Source of the DNA: JBPESN01 sp051710625
GTDB taxonomy: Bacteria > Pseudomonadota > Gammaproteobacteria > Enterobacterales > Enterobacteriaceae
DNA: 54,558 nt
Reading direction: 5' to 3'
Assembly (NCBI RefSeq): GCF_051710625.1
Contig: NZ_JBPESN010000010.1
Coordinates: forward strand, 1 to 54,558
Shown here: positions 37,211-46,986 of the stretch, one piece after another
Layout: each line of letters starts with the position of its first letter
How positions within the stretch are numbered: position 1 is the first letter of the stretch
Made by a program: the position numbers and the translations under genes
The notes under the pieces: model-generated
Database searches by the model: none
Seen by the model: only the letters and a program-made list of their open reading frames with translations
What the model was told of the DNA's origin: nothing

Positions 37211-37515
37211 GCGCTAGCGCGAGATGGCGGTGCGGGTCTGGCTTGCAGCCTGGGCGCATGACCCGCAGGCGCAACGGGATTCCGCGCTAAATCGATAAGC
37301 GAGCTAGGTAAACTGGCGGCGTGACAACGGTGATGATTCGGCAGGCGCGTCAACATTTTCGGCGTGAGGTGCGGCGTCCTGTCGCCGTAGGCGCGGCTCT
37401 ATCAATGTGATGGGTGGTCAAATAGTCTTTGGGCGTAGAAAGGCGGCCCTTGCGTGCAGGGGACGAATGCGCTGCTAACCTTGTGGGGAAAATATCATCC
37501 TCATTTTATCAGGCT

Positions 37516-38148
37516 ATGTCCGCGAAAAGACTCAACTATAACGCCGCCGCGGCCAGCCCGCAGCAAATACCCTGTTCTAACGCCGCGTTACATTCCGACG
37601 CTAACGCAAGCATTCACCGGGTAACCTCTATCGCCAATGCTCCTGACCGCCTGAAGCTGTTGTCGCCGGATACCCCGTCCAGCTACGTGTCCGACGCGGG
37701 CCTCCCGTGGGAACAGGATGCGGCATTGGCCGAAATTATGGCCCGCGGTGGAATGTTGCTGGAGCAGGTCCGGCGTCAGCAAGAAAAAAAGCCCCCGGCG
37801 CCCCCTTCCTGTTGTTGGCGATTGACCTCCAAAAAGGGGCTATTTTGGGGTGGGCTGATGTTAAGCGGCGCAGGTATTGTCGGCGCGTGGCGTGCTTTTC
37901 AATGGCTGAGATCCTCGGCCGGTTATGATGACGACGGTGCACGGCCAGAGGCCCTGCGGTACGCGGGTGATCTTGCCCATCCTGCGGCAGGCGTCGACGA
38001 CACACATTTACCGACCGTGCCTGCAAACCCGTATTCGGCGCAGGCACCCGCAACGGACGAAGGGGCGCACGCAACACATGCACCCGCCGCGGATGAAGCA
38101 TTCCTCTCTTTAATCGTCACCGCAGGCCTTGAAGACGATGCCGCCTGA
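37516..38148 (+). CDS. Unrecognised protein with one membrane segment (first part of the M35-like locus)
   Basis: 210 residues from ATG 37516 (a TTG further upstream would add 29). No family is recognised. The N-terminal 100 residues are polar and Ala/Ser-rich. A Lys/Pro stretch (KKPPAPPS) precedes one hydrophobic helix at about residues 108-130 (GLFWGGLMLSGAGIVG), followed by an Asp/Ala/Pro-rich tail. There is no classical signal peptide and only a weak ribosome-binding site. The end overlaps the next frame by 11 bp. Either this is a separate small gene or the N-terminus of one large ancestral protein broken by a frameshift near 38140; I favour the second. Confidence 0.55.
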   Translation: MSAKRLNYNAAAASPQQIPCSNAALHSDANASIHRVTSIANAPDRLKLLSPDTPSSYVSDAGLPWEQDAALAEIMARGGMLLEQVRRQQEKKPPAPPSCCWRLTSKKGLFWGGLMLSGAGIVGAWRAFQWLRSSAGYDDDGARPEALRYAGDLAHPAAGVDDTHLPTVPANPYSAQAPATDEGAHATHAPAADEAFLSLIVTAGLEDDAA

Positions 38149-38674
38149 TGCGAACGAACCGCAGGAACTCCCCCACGCCGCTGCCTATGTGGCGCTTCCT
38201 CCGCCGACCACCACCACGGCAGCGCCGGTCCCGGACGAGGTGAAAAAGGTCAAGCTGGATTTTTCCTGCTTTGAGCAACGGGAAACCCTGACGGCGGCCG
38301 ACATTTTGCGTCAAATCGGTAAAACCCTGAAAAACCCGGTGGCGGCTCTGGCGGAAGAGTCACAGATTATCTACTTTTATCAGCATGTTGGGCGCTGTCC
38401 GACCGAAGGCGAGGTCGCCAAGCTCGCCAATATTACTGACAAAGTCGATGCGGTCATTTCCGCGGTGGTCGCGCTACTGCCCGGATCGCAACCGCTGGTC
38501 ATCGCGCAAAACATTGGCGGTCCGTTGTTGAAAATGATGGCTGACGACCTCGACGGCAAACCCGTGGATGGCAACGATGTTGAGGGAGCCAATAACCAGA
38601 TCTTGTTGCTGGCCAAATCTATCGTTGCGGCCTCGTCGAAAGACCACCGCGGTGACCCGATCGCCAGCAACTAA
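38138..38674 (+). CDS. Unrecognised protein (middle part of the M35-like locus)
   Basis: 178 residues from ATG 38138 (or 181 from TTG 38129). It begins with a Pro/Thr-rich linker (PPPTTTTAAPVPDEV), then a predicted helical domain: LDFSCFEQRETLTAADILRQ, YFYQHVGRCPTEGEVAKL, and a hydrophobic stretch ISAVVALLPGSQPLVIAQ. There is no family I can name. The TAA at 38672-38674 is followed in a neighbouring frame by protein-like sequence (LPKNTFVSGQTLATRLDGTV), which suggests that the frame was lost by an indel near 38665 rather than ending naturally. Confidence 0.5.
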   Translation: MPPDANEPQELPHAAAYVALPPPTTTTAAPVPDEVKKVKLDFSCFEQRETLTAADILRQIGKTLKNPVAALAEESQIIYFYQHVGRCPTEGEVAKLANITDKVDAVISAVVALLPGSQPLVIAQNIGGPLLKMMADDLDGKPVDGNDVEGANNQILLLAKSIVAASSKDHRGDPIASN

Positions 38675-39235
38675 CATTACCCAAGAACACCTTTGTGTCC
38701 GGTCAAACGCTGGCGACCAGACTGGACGGTACTGTGGCAACTAAGCTACCGACAGGGACGCTTTTACGCCTGGCGTGACGGCGTGGAGCAAGAAGTGCGT
38801 TACGACATCAAGACGGCGCGGTGGGAGGCGGCGGATGCACAGTCCCTCCCGGTGGCTCAGGAGCGAGATCGGGCCTATCACATCCAGCAGCGTATCATCA
38901 GACAGCTTGCGCTGAGGGTAAAGTCGGTAAGGCTGGTAGCCCGGGAGGCACAGGGGGGGCAAGCCTCTATGACGTCACGCTGGCCGACGGTCAGGGCAGG
39001 CAAATCTGCATCAAGATAGCGGATCAATTTTTGCCGATAAGACAACATCCCCGCCATCTTTTCTACGAAGCCTATGATATTGCCAAACCGGGCAAATCGG
39101 GTTATCCGATTCACCTTGATGCCCAAAATGAATGGCGCTTGGGACTGAGAGTGAAACCGCAGCAGCAAAGCGGTTTAGGTTTATGCTCGCATCGCTTTGT
39201 TTCGCCGCGGTTACGTAAGGCGATGAAGGACTCCA
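38675..39235 (+). pseudogene. Frameshifted segment linking the middle and C-terminal parts of the M35-like locus
   Basis: Protein-like sequence continues but changes frame several times: LPKNTFVSGQTLATRLDGTV up to a TGA near 38777, then GRFYAWRDGVEQEVRYDIK with DRAYHIQQRIIRQLALR (to about 38940), then ASLYDVTLADGQGRQICIK with FYEAYDIAKPGKSGYP and CSHRFVSPRLRKAMKD (38950-39235). The last piece runs directly into the next open frame after a shift near 39235. No single reading frame spans it. Confidence 0.6.
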
Positions 39236-40546
39236 ATGGTGGACCCCCATGTCAATTTCGCCATGCTCACGCCGCCCAATAGCCGGGGCATCGTGCGATC
39301 CCCCCAGGGCGCTAGTTATCTGCTGCTGGGAAAGCAGGTGATTAAAATTGATAAACATCCGTTACTGTCGCATATCTATATGCTGGGGCCGGAACAAACG
39401 GATAAGGTTTTGTGCCGCTTCGATCGCGGGACACAGCGTTTTGTATTGGTGCCCTATGAAAGAGGGTATGTGAGTTCAAGCGGGCAGGAAATTAATTACG
39501 TCAAGGTAGTGGGTGAAGCACAGCGTCGTTTTCAGGACGGTTTCCTGCAGCAAAGTCAGAAAATTCGCTATCGGGACGGATTCCGTACCGACAAGATCGA
39601 TGAATACCGCCAAGTGTTGGAAATCAATAGCGTTCTTGGCGGTAACATAAAGGGGATTTTGCTTTATGGTCTAGACGAGGGTGAACTGGCACTGGCGGGG
39701 AAATATACCGGCGCCGCGCGTGAACTGAGAGAGGGCGTTATCACGGCGCGTAAGTATATCAACCAGATAAAAAACGAACTGATGCTCGGCAAGGTGGACA
39801 ACCCGCTATTGCAGCGCGTTCATGAGATTTTCACCGTTGAGCCCGATTCCGATGAGGCTGAGGCCCTGCTTATCACCTTGCTGCGCAATATTGAGGACAC
39901 GGGAAATAAGCTTGCGCGGCATATCAGCGATAACTTCAGCCGCATTTGGCTGGTTGAGTATCATGATCCCAATTTGGTAGGGGAAGTTTATCATCAGGAT
40001 CCCCTCAAGCGAATTTTCATCAACATTAAAAAAAGCAGCGCTTATCACCATAACAAACGTGTAAACGTTAAATGCCGTTTTCTCTGTAGCCACTACAAAG
40101 TCAATGATGATGTGGCGACGTTTCTGCACGAAGCATCGCATAATGCGGCTAAAACGAAGGATTATTTTTACCTCGACAGCCTGGAAAGCCAACGACTGCT
40201 TAATGAAGAAATGGATAAACTGTTGAAAAGCGATATAGCGAAAAAAGGGGCCAAAGGGATTATCGATATGGCGAAAACCCTGAAGGTGACATTGCCACCG
40301 TTCAAGGATAAACCGCTGGCTTGGATGCTGTATAATTATTATCCCCAGGTGCGGGGGCGGTTTCTAATGCAAAATGCCGACTTGTTCAGCCAGATTATTA
40401 TGGAACTGGCAGACAGAATTGAACCGAAGGCGAAGCGGGACACGGTATCGGTAAAACGGTTGAGTGCCGAGGTGCTCGCGCTGTTCATCACCCGGGCCCT
40501 GTGGCAGGCCGGTGCGGCACCTGAGGGCGGGGGAATGCGCCCGTGA
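39236..40546 (+). CDS. Putative zinc metalloprotease with an aspzincin (M35)-like motif, C-terminal part of a broken large protein
   Basis: 436 residues. The zinc motif HEASH (298-302) is followed seven residues after its last His by Asp309 in TKDYFY, and about 70 residues on by NAD (380-382). This order, HExSH...TKDYxY...NAD, resembles aspzincins of family M35 (lysine-specific metalloendopeptidases), where the Asp is the third zinc ligand. No signal peptide is seen. The region before it (about 290 residues) has no family I recognise. ATG 39236 has no good ribosome-binding site, and the preceding frame is homologically continuous, so this is probably the C-terminal part of a large, frameshifted protein. 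It could be a secreted effector or toxin; host target unknown. Confidence 0.6.
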   Translation: MVDPHVNFAMLTPPNSRGIVRSPQGASYLLLGKQVIKIDKHPLLSHIYMLGPEQTDKVLCRFDRGTQRFVLVPYERGYVSSSGQEINYVKVVGEAQRRFQDGFLQQSQKIRYRDGFRTDKIDEYRQVLEINSVLGGNIKGILLYGLDEGELALAGKYTGAARELREGVITARKYINQIKNELMLGKVDNPLLQRVHEIFTVEPDSDEAEALLITLLRNIEDTGNKLARHISDNFSRIWLVEYHDPNLVGEVYHQDPLKRIFINIKKSSAYHHNKRVNVKCRFLCSHYKVNDDVATFLHEASHNAAKTKDYFYLDSLESQRLLNEEMDKLLKSDIAKKGAKGIIDMAKTLKVTLPPFKDKPLAWMLYNYYPQVRGRFLMQNADLFSQIIMELADRIEPKAKRDTVSVKRLSAEVLALFITRALWQAGAAPEGGGMRP

Positions 40547-40575
40547 CGTGGTGTCACTACGGGCGCTAATTGGCG

Positions 40576-41503
40576 TTAGCGGGCTAGCACGTGCGCCCAT
40601 AGCGCCTGTTTTTCCGTGTCGCTTAAAAAAGCGATGGTCAGGCCGTTTTGTTGGGCGCGGGTAATATCCTGCCTGCTTAAGCCGGCTGCCGGTGCCGCCT
40701 AACAATATTCATGCCCAATATCGATACCCTGTACCGCCGGATCGTCAGAATTGAGCGTCGCCAGGATACCGTGATCAAGGAAGCATTTCAGCGGATGATG
40801 CGCCAAATCATGCACGGTACTGGTTTGGATATTGGAGGTCAGGCAGCTCTCAATGCCGATGGCGTGGTCGGCGAGGAAGTTCATCAGCTTGGGATCTTCG
40901 ATGGCTTTCACCCCATGACCAATGCGTTCGGCGCCGCGCTCTGAAATGGCTGAGAAATTCGCTGCCGGGGGGGTGCCCAGCTCATCGCCGGCCAGATCCA
41001 ATGCGGTGATGCCATCACGGCAGGCTAGGATCGCCTCAAGCTCCTGCCAGCAGGCGTCTTCGCCGAAAGTGCGGCTCATAATGCCGATAAGCCGATAAGT
41101 CGTACCGGCAATCCGGTTTCGCAGCTGGCGTGTTGCACGCCGTCGATCACCGCTTCTACCACCCCCTGCAGCGGCAAGCGATGGGTCATCGCCATATAGT
41201 AGGGTAAGAAACGTAGCTCGGTGTGATCGAGACCGGCCGCCACGGCATCGGCGACATTTTTCCGCGCCACGCGCTGACAGGCGTCTAATGATCCCAGCAC
41301 CGACACGCTCACGTCCAGCTTTTGCAGAAAACTGACCAGATCCGGCTCGGTGGCGGTGACCTGCACGTGCGGGCGTAAAGCCTCAAGCGTTGTGGCGGGA
41401 GGGCGCCGCCAAATTGACGACCGAGATCCAGGATGGTTTGCGGGCGAATATTGCCGTCCAGATGACGGTGCAAATCCGTTAGCGGCAGGGAAGTATTAAT
41501 CAT
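40576..41503 (-). pseudogene. add: Adenosine deaminase, broken
   Basis: Start ATG at 41503: MINTSLPLTDLHRHLDGNIRPQ (zinc motif HxH present). Frameshifts near 41375 and 41085 separate EPDLVSFLQKLDVSVSVLGS and RTFGEDACWQELEAIL. About 30 residues, including the catalytic HAGEA segment, are deleted between DELGTP and RGAERIGHGVKAIED. SCLTSNIQTSTV and LNSDDPAVQGIDIGHEY remain, and a further frameshift near 40700 leads to the end (LWAHVLAR, TAA at 40576). Adenosine and deoxyadenosine deamination by this gene is lost. Confidence 0.94.
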
Positions 41504-41632
41504 GAGGGATAACTCTTTCAGATGACATCGATAGGATGATTATAACATTGACCGGCCCGGCGCGATGTCCGGATAAGTAAGAAAATGCGCCCCCGGCTTA
41601 GAAGCCGGGAGCGCGATGACAGACAGGGGGAA

Positions 41633-43135
41633 TCAGGGCTGCGGCGCGGTCGGCGGCGCCCCCAATACGCCAAACAGGCCCAGGAAATTTTGAATAGACA
41701 TTTTCTGACCATTCAGATTAATCTGGTTGTCGGCATAATGGAAGCTGCTGGTCAGAGTATTGTCCGCCACCGTGGTCAATTTGAACATCTGACCCATAGC
41801 GGCCAAACCTTGAACTTGCTGCTTGGCAAGCTGGTCAGCGTCTTTTTCATTGTAACCCTGCAGCCGGGCAAACTGTGCCGTGGTTTCGGTGGCCATATCC
41901 AGCGGAACGGTCAGTTTGGTCTCCAGTTTGTTGACGAATCTGGACCATTGTTGAGCCGGCGTCAACGCGGGATCCTGAGTCGCCTGCTGCGCCGACGCCG
42001 GATCGTTAAGATTAAGTGTCAGGGTAAACGTGCTTTCTCCTTTGGTATTTTTCCAACTTAGCGGAGCGATGGTCAGGTAGGGGCTGCCTTTCAGCGCGGT
42101 AGGTAGCTGCTGCAAGAAAGCCTGGGTAATCTGCGCCTGCTGCTGTTGCGGATCGACTGCCCCCGTCTGCTGCATGATTTGAGCGACCTGCTGATGATAG
42201 TTATTGCTGAACGCTTTAATCGCTTTTCTATCCAGGTTGGACAAGCTGATATTCAGCTTGCCGGCGCCGAAGTTTTGCCCCTGGATGTGCAATGCATCCA
42301 GAGCATAATTAACCTGGACCGACAGCTTATCGCCATCCTCTTTGGCATGGGCTACCTGCGATAGCGAGTCGATGCTTAAAATGTCCTTGCCGTCTAGGTT
42401 GTACACTAGCGTGCGCGCCTTGAGCGTATTATCGCCAATGCCATATCCCTGCTTGCCATTGTGGGTGTCGTTGTCAACGCTGAAATCGTGCAACGTCAGC
42501 TGTTCGCGCTGTTGCCACTGGTTGAGCTCGCCCAGCACCAGGCTATCAATGCCGCCGGTCAGCTTCAGTTTATCGCCATCGCCATCGGCGGCGGCATCGA
42601 ACGTCCCGCCGCTGGCGCGGATGATCGTTTCATTATTTTGGAAATCCATTGCCGCCAGAGTAATTTTGGATACCGTGTTTCCGCTATAGCCAACGCGGGT
42701 TTCCGCTACCATTGGCACGTTAGCTTTGGCGGCGTCGAACAGCGGCTGGGTTTTGGCGGTTTTCGCCAGCATGCTATGTACCGAGGCCATGCTGGGAATG
42801 AATACGCCTTTTTTCAATTGGGCAAACGGAAAGGGACCATGATCGACTTTTTCGTTAAAGCGCACGTCCTCACCGGGTTTTAAAAGCTTATTATCGCCGG
42901 TGGTGCTGTCAGACTGTAGTACGACATCGACATGACTTGTGAATATACCGCGCCGGTAATTCTCCGCGGCAAAGCGCAAACCCGCCTGCGGAAAAGTGCT
43001 TTGCAATCGGGCGTTGGCGTCGTTGATCAACTCTGGCAACCGGCGCTGAAACTGGTTGCCGGTGTACCAGGCGCCGCCGGTCCAGGCAGCGCTGAAAATG
43101 GCGATCACGCTGACCGCTACGAGGGTTTTTTTCAT
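41633..43135 (-). CDS. ydgA: DUF945 family protein YdgA
   Basis: 500 residues, end-to-end similar to E. coli YdgA (502). A single N-terminal membrane anchor (residues 4-24, VAVSVIAIFSAAWTGGAWYTG) is followed by a long, mainly beta-strand periplasmic region with NEKVDHGPFPFAQLKKG, APLSWKNTKGESTF and the C-terminal GQKMSIQNFLGLFG. Function unknown. It is open throughout. It sits between add and manA as in E. coli. Confidence 0.94.
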   Translation of the reverse strand: MKKTLVAVSVIAIFSAAWTGGAWYTGNQFQRRLPELINDANARLQSTFPQAGLRFAAENYRRGIFTSHVDVVLQSDSTTGDNKLLKPGEDVRFNEKVDHGPFPFAQLKKGVFIPSMASVHSMLAKTAKTQPLFDAAKANVPMVAETRVGYSGNTVSKITLAAMDFQNNETIIRASGGTFDAAADGDGDKLKLTGGIDSLVLGELNQWQQREQLTLHDFSVDNDTHNGKQGYGIGDNTLKARTLVYNLDGKDILSIDSLSQVAHAKEDGDKLSVQVNYALDALHIQGQNFGAGKLNISLSNLDRKAIKAFSNNYHQQVAQIMQQTGAVDPQQQQAQITQAFLQQLPTALKGSPYLTIAPLSWKNTKGESTFTLTLNLNDPASAQQATQDPALTPAQQWSRFVNKLETKLTVPLDMATETTAQFARLQGYNEKDADQLAKQQVQGLAAMGQMFKLTTVADNTLTSSFHYADNQINLNGQKMSIQNFLGLFGVLGAPPTAPQP

Positions 43136-43284
43136 AGATTATGCATCCTTATAATTTTTTGCTATCCCACTTGTTCGCCCAGCAACGCCTAAGGCAACAA
43201 AAAGCGCACATGACCAGGAATAATGCCCAAGCCATGAAACTAATAGTAGCAACTGACAAGCAATTCGTCCGGCCGGTGTTAGCC

Positions 43285-44454
43285 TTAGTTGTAGACGCGG
43301 GCTAAACGGCCGCCGCCGCTGACCTTAATAGGGGACTTCTGTGCGGCGATAAAGACCGACTTACTCGGCTGCAGCGTAATTTGTTGCCCGTTGCCGTCCA
43401 GGGTGGCCTGCCCGTCAACGCAAAACAAAATAGCCGCGCTGTCCTGGGCCAGCACGCGCGGCGCCGGCGTTAGCGCATGCAGCGAAAAAGCAAAATCGTC
43501 CACCGGAATCGGGAAGAACAGCGCACCCTCTTGCTCTTGGGGCACGGTTAGTAGCGTATCCTCGGGTTTGGCGACGAACTGGACGTTGGCCATCAGCTCC
43601 GGCACGTCGATGTGTTTCGGCGTCAGCCCGGCGTGCAGTACATTGTCGGAGTTGGCCATCACCTCGAGAGCCACGCCTTTGAGGTAGGCATGGGGGGTTT
43701 GCGCGAATAAAAACATCGCCTGACCAGGCTGCAGGGTAATGACGTTCAACAGCAGCGGTGAGAACAGGCCGCTGTCTTCGGGATAGACGTCGGCAATCAT
43801 CCGCACCGTATCCCAGGGTTCGCCGTGCTGATGGGCCAGCGTGGCGGTAAGGATATCCAGCACGCGGGATTTTTGCTCACCGGTCATTGAGAGTAAATCG
43901 TCGAACAACTGCGCCAAATGTTGCTCATCAGGGTGGGCAAGGAAGGCGGCGATAGCAGGATGGGCCCCCGCGACGGGCTGTAGCAGCAAGACAATGGACG
44001 ACAGCGTACGAAAGCCGTTCATCGCCTGGAATGGCGTCAGGGCAAACACCAGTTCCGGCTTGTGATTGGCGTCTTTGTAATTGCGGTTGGGCGCATCAGG
44101 GGCAATACCCGCCTGATTTTCCTTGGCAAAACTGATTTTTGCCGCCTCAAGGCTGGGGTGGACCTGGATAGATAACGGCTCGTCGGCGCACAGCACTTTG
44201 AACAAGAAGGGCAGTTCGCCGAAGCGGTCAGCCACCGCACGGCCCAGCATGCCCGCCGGGTCGCGCGCAATCAGCGAACGCAGCGTTATCTCATCGCTTT
44301 GCGCATCAACAACGCGCGAGCTGCTCTTAGGGTGCGCACCCATCCAAAATTCCGCCATCGGCTGGCCATCGGGATTGGCAATGCCGTAAAGCCGGCTCAG
44401 TGCCTCTTTACTGCCCCAGGCGTAATGCTGGAGGGTATTTATCATCTTTTCCAT
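43285..44454 (-). CDS. manA: Mannose-6-phosphate isomerase
   Basis: A zinc-dependent type I phosphomannose isomerase interconverting fructose-6-P and mannose-6-P, 389 residues. Zinc-ligand motifs are QVHP, KPELVFAL and PHAYLKG. The active-site region is NSDNVLHAGLTPKHID. The start at 44454 (MEKMINTLQHYAWGSKEAL) matches E. coli MQKLINSVQNYAWGSK; 19 upstream in-frame codons are unconserved. Intact. Divergent from fumC; E. coli fumA, which lies between them, is missing. Confidence 0.97.
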   Translation of the reverse strand: MEKMINTLQHYAWGSKEALSRLYGIANPDGQPMAEFWMGAHPKSSSRVVDAQSDEITLRSLIARDPAGMLGRAVADRFGELPFLFKVLCADEPLSIQVHPSLEAAKISFAKENQAGIAPDAPNRNYKDANHKPELVFALTPFQAMNGFRTLSSIVLLLQPVAGAHPAIAAFLAHPDEQHLAQLFDDLLSMTGEQKSRVLDILTATLAHQHGEPWDTVRMIADVYPEDSGLFSPLLLNVITLQPGQAMFLFAQTPHAYLKGVALEVMANSDNVLHAGLTPKHIDVPELMANVQFVAKPEDTLLTVPQEQEGALFFPIPVDDFAFSLHALTPAPRVLAQDSAAILFCVDGQATLDGNGQQITLQPSKSVFIAAQKSPIKVSGGGRLARVYN

Positions 44455-44615
44455 GATCGTTCCCGTTAATAATTTATTGATTCGTATTGTAATAGCGCTC
44501 ACCGCTCGCATAATGGTAGGCGTTTATGTGGGGCTACACTACCAATGCCCTGGGTAAAGAAGTGAACATCGTGGGGCGGGTTAGCGATCTTTAGGAAGAA
44601 TACCAGGAGGTTATG

Positions 44616-46013
44616 ATGGCAGTGACTCGTGTAGAAAAAGATTCAATGGGGCCGATTGACGTCCCCGCGGACCGTCTTTGGGGCGCGCAAACGCAACGGT
44701 CGTTGGAGCATTTTCGTATTTCCAGCGAAAAAATGCCCCCTAAACTGATTAACGCGCTGGCGCAAACCAAACGCGCAGCGGCGCAGGTGAATCAGGACCT
44801 GGGCTTGCTTGAAGCCAAACGTGCGCAGGCGATTATCCAGGCCGCGGATGAAGTTCTGGCCGGCAAGCATCCCGCCGAATTCCCGTTGGCCATTTGGCAG
44901 ACCGGCTCCGGCACCCAAAGCAACATGAACATGAACGAAGTGCTGGCGAATCGAGCCAGTGAGTTGCTTGGCGGCGGGCGCGGCGAAGAACGTCTGGTGC
45001 ACCCCAATGACGATGTCAATAAAAGCCAAAGCTCCAACGACGTTTTTCCGACGGCAATGCACGTTGCCGCGGTCATTGCCGTACGCGAACATCTGTTGCC
45101 GCAGATAGCGGTGTTAAAGAAAACCCTGGATACCAAAGTGGTCGCTTTCAAGGATATCGTGAAAATCGGCCGGACCCATCTGCAAGACGCGACGCCGTTG
45201 ACGCTCGGTCAGGAAATATCTGGTTGGGTGGCGATGCTTGAGCACAGCGCAAAACATATTGAGCAAAGCATCCCGCACCTGTGCGAGCTGGCGCTGGGCG
45301 GCACCGCCGTCGGCACCGGGCTCAATACGCATCCGGAGTATGCCGTCCGCGTGGCAAAAGCGCTGGCGGATTTGACCGGGCAACCCTTTGTTACCGCGCC
45401 AAACAAATTTGAATCCCTGGCGACCTGTGATGCGTTGGTCCATGGTCATGGCGCCCTGAAAGGGCTGGCGGCGTCACTGATGAAAATCGCCAATGATGTG
45501 CGCTGGCTAGCTTCCGGTCCGCGTTGTGGCATCGGTGAGCTGAGCATTCCAGAAAACGAGCCGGGCAGTTCTATTATGCCCGGGAAAGTCAACCCAACCC
45601 AGTGCGAAGCGATGACCATGCTGTGTTGTCAGGTCATAGGGAATGATGCGGCGGTGAATATAGGCGGCGCTTCCGGGAATTTTGAGCTCAACGTCTACCG
45701 CCCGATGGTTATCCATAATTTCCTGCAATCGGTGCGACTGCTGGCGGACGGTATCGACAGCTTCAATCATCACTGCGCGCTGGGCATCGAGCCCAATCGC
45801 GATCGTATTGATCAGTTACTGAACGAATCGCTGATGCTGGTAACCGCGCTTAATACCCATACCGGGTATGACAAGACCGCGGAAATCGCGAAAAAAGCCC
45901 ACAAAGAGGGGCTGACGTTGAAAGCATCCGCGTTAAAGTTAGGTTATGTCACGGAACAACAATTTGATGAGTGGGTCCGCCCCGAAGATATGGTTGGCAG
46001 TATGAAAAGCTAA
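44616..46013 (+). CDS. fumC: Class II fumarate hydratase
   Basis: Iron-independent fumarase of the TCA cycle, 465 residues. Signature GSSIMPGKVNPTQCEA, fumarate-binding TGSGTQSNMNMNEVLANRA and the active-site region GRTHLQDATPLTLGQE are intact. Two adjacent ATG codons occur at 44613 and 44616. AGGAGG at 44605-44610 is better spaced for the second, which gives MAVTRVEKDSMGPI. With fumA absent here, FumC may be the main fumarase, an oxygen-stable choice. Confidence 0.98.
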   Translation: MAVTRVEKDSMGPIDVPADRLWGAQTQRSLEHFRISSEKMPPKLINALAQTKRAAAQVNQDLGLLEAKRAQAIIQAADEVLAGKHPAEFPLAIWQTGSGTQSNMNMNEVLANRASELLGGGRGEERLVHPNDDVNKSQSSNDVFPTAMHVAAVIAVREHLLPQIAVLKKTLDTKVVAFKDIVKIGRTHLQDATPLTLGQEISGWVAMLEHSAKHIEQSIPHLCELALGGTAVGTGLNTHPEYAVRVAKALADLTGQPFVTAPNKFESLATCDALVHGHGALKGLAASLMKIANDVRWLASGPRCGIGELSIPENEPGSSIMPGKVNPTQCEAMTMLCCQVIGNDAAVNIGGASGNFELNVYRPMVIHNFLQSVRLLADGIDSFNHHCALGIEPNRDRIDQLLNESLMLVTALNTHTGYDKTAEIAKKAHKEGLTLKASALKLGYVTEQQFDEWVRPEDMVGSMKS

Positions 46014-46087
46014 GTGAAGCCTGCTTTGCCCGCGCACCAGCCGCCCTGGTCTGGACCCGAGGCGGGTAGCGCGGGCCGGCGCTCGCC

Positions 46088-46972
46088 TCAGGTTACAACG
46101 TACAAATGCAGCCGCTCAATCAGCAGGTGAGCCGGTAATGCAGCCGGGGCGTGTTTGGGGCGGATAGTGCGACAGTCATAGTTAAGCAATTCTCCAAGCA
46201 TGGGCGCCGCCGTTCCCTTTTGCGCCCGGCAAAGTACGATAAGCGGGGAAGGGCCGGCGTACTGCACCTTAACCGGCCGCTTTATTTTTAGCGGAACGTC
46301 CGGCGGGAGTTTTGACACCAGGTTTATCTCCTCGTGCACCCGCTCCTGCCACTGTTCGCTGGTATAAGGCGGTACCGCTCGGCCGCCGTGCAGGCTTTTT
46401 TGCAACAGGGTCAGCACTTCTTTTCGCGTCAGGTTTTTGATAACCTGTTTATTCGCCCAGCCAAAGCGTACCGTAGCAGGATCGCTAATCACCTGCAGGC
46501 CGCGATAGGCGCTCAGGGTTTTCAGTCCACGCAGATGACGGTGTACGAAGTCAAAGAGCTGCTCCGGCAGAAGCTGCGATTCAACGGTTATCAGCTGGGA
46601 CAAGTGGGTTTTCAGATCGTTGATTTCGCTTATTAACGAAACGGCAGCCGCATACTGCTCATTATCCACGGCGAAGCACGAGGCCCCCGGCAGGGGGATC
46701 GCCGCTTTGCTGCTACTGTTCTGATTTTACTGATAAATGTCCAGGCGCTGAAAATGCGCCGCGCCGGTCACCAGCGCAGTTTTCCCCACCTGTTGCTCAA
46801 CGGTAAGCGTGGTGATCTCGTCCTGCTCCTGGCCTTTTTCGACTTCCGGCAGGGTAGACACGCGGGCGGCAAGCAGCCTGAAATCGTTCAGCAGCGCCTC
46901 AAGGGCCGTCAGGCGCAACTGCAGCGTATTAAAACAGGTGTTGAGACGCTCGGTTAAATCCAAAGCGGGCAT
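46088..46972 (-). pseudogene. tus: Replication terminator protein Tus with a nonsense codon and a small deletion
   Basis: Tus binds Ter sites and stops DnaB helicase from one side. ATG at 46972 (MPALDLTERLNTCF). The frame is open except for TAA at 46727-46729 (IYQ-stop-NQNSSSKAA, where E. coli has Gln). The 194 codons after the stop are uninterrupted to the end (LHLYVVT). The cytosine-lock Phe and His are present in LFDFVHRHLRG, as are FGWANKQVIKNL and LKIKRPVKVQ. About 14 residues between KVQ and YAGPSPLIVL present in E. coli Tus are missing. The N-terminal 81-residue piece alone should not bind DNA. A restart downstream is conceivable but not shown. Confidence 0.93.
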
Positions 46973-46986
46973 AATGTCTTCTCGTC

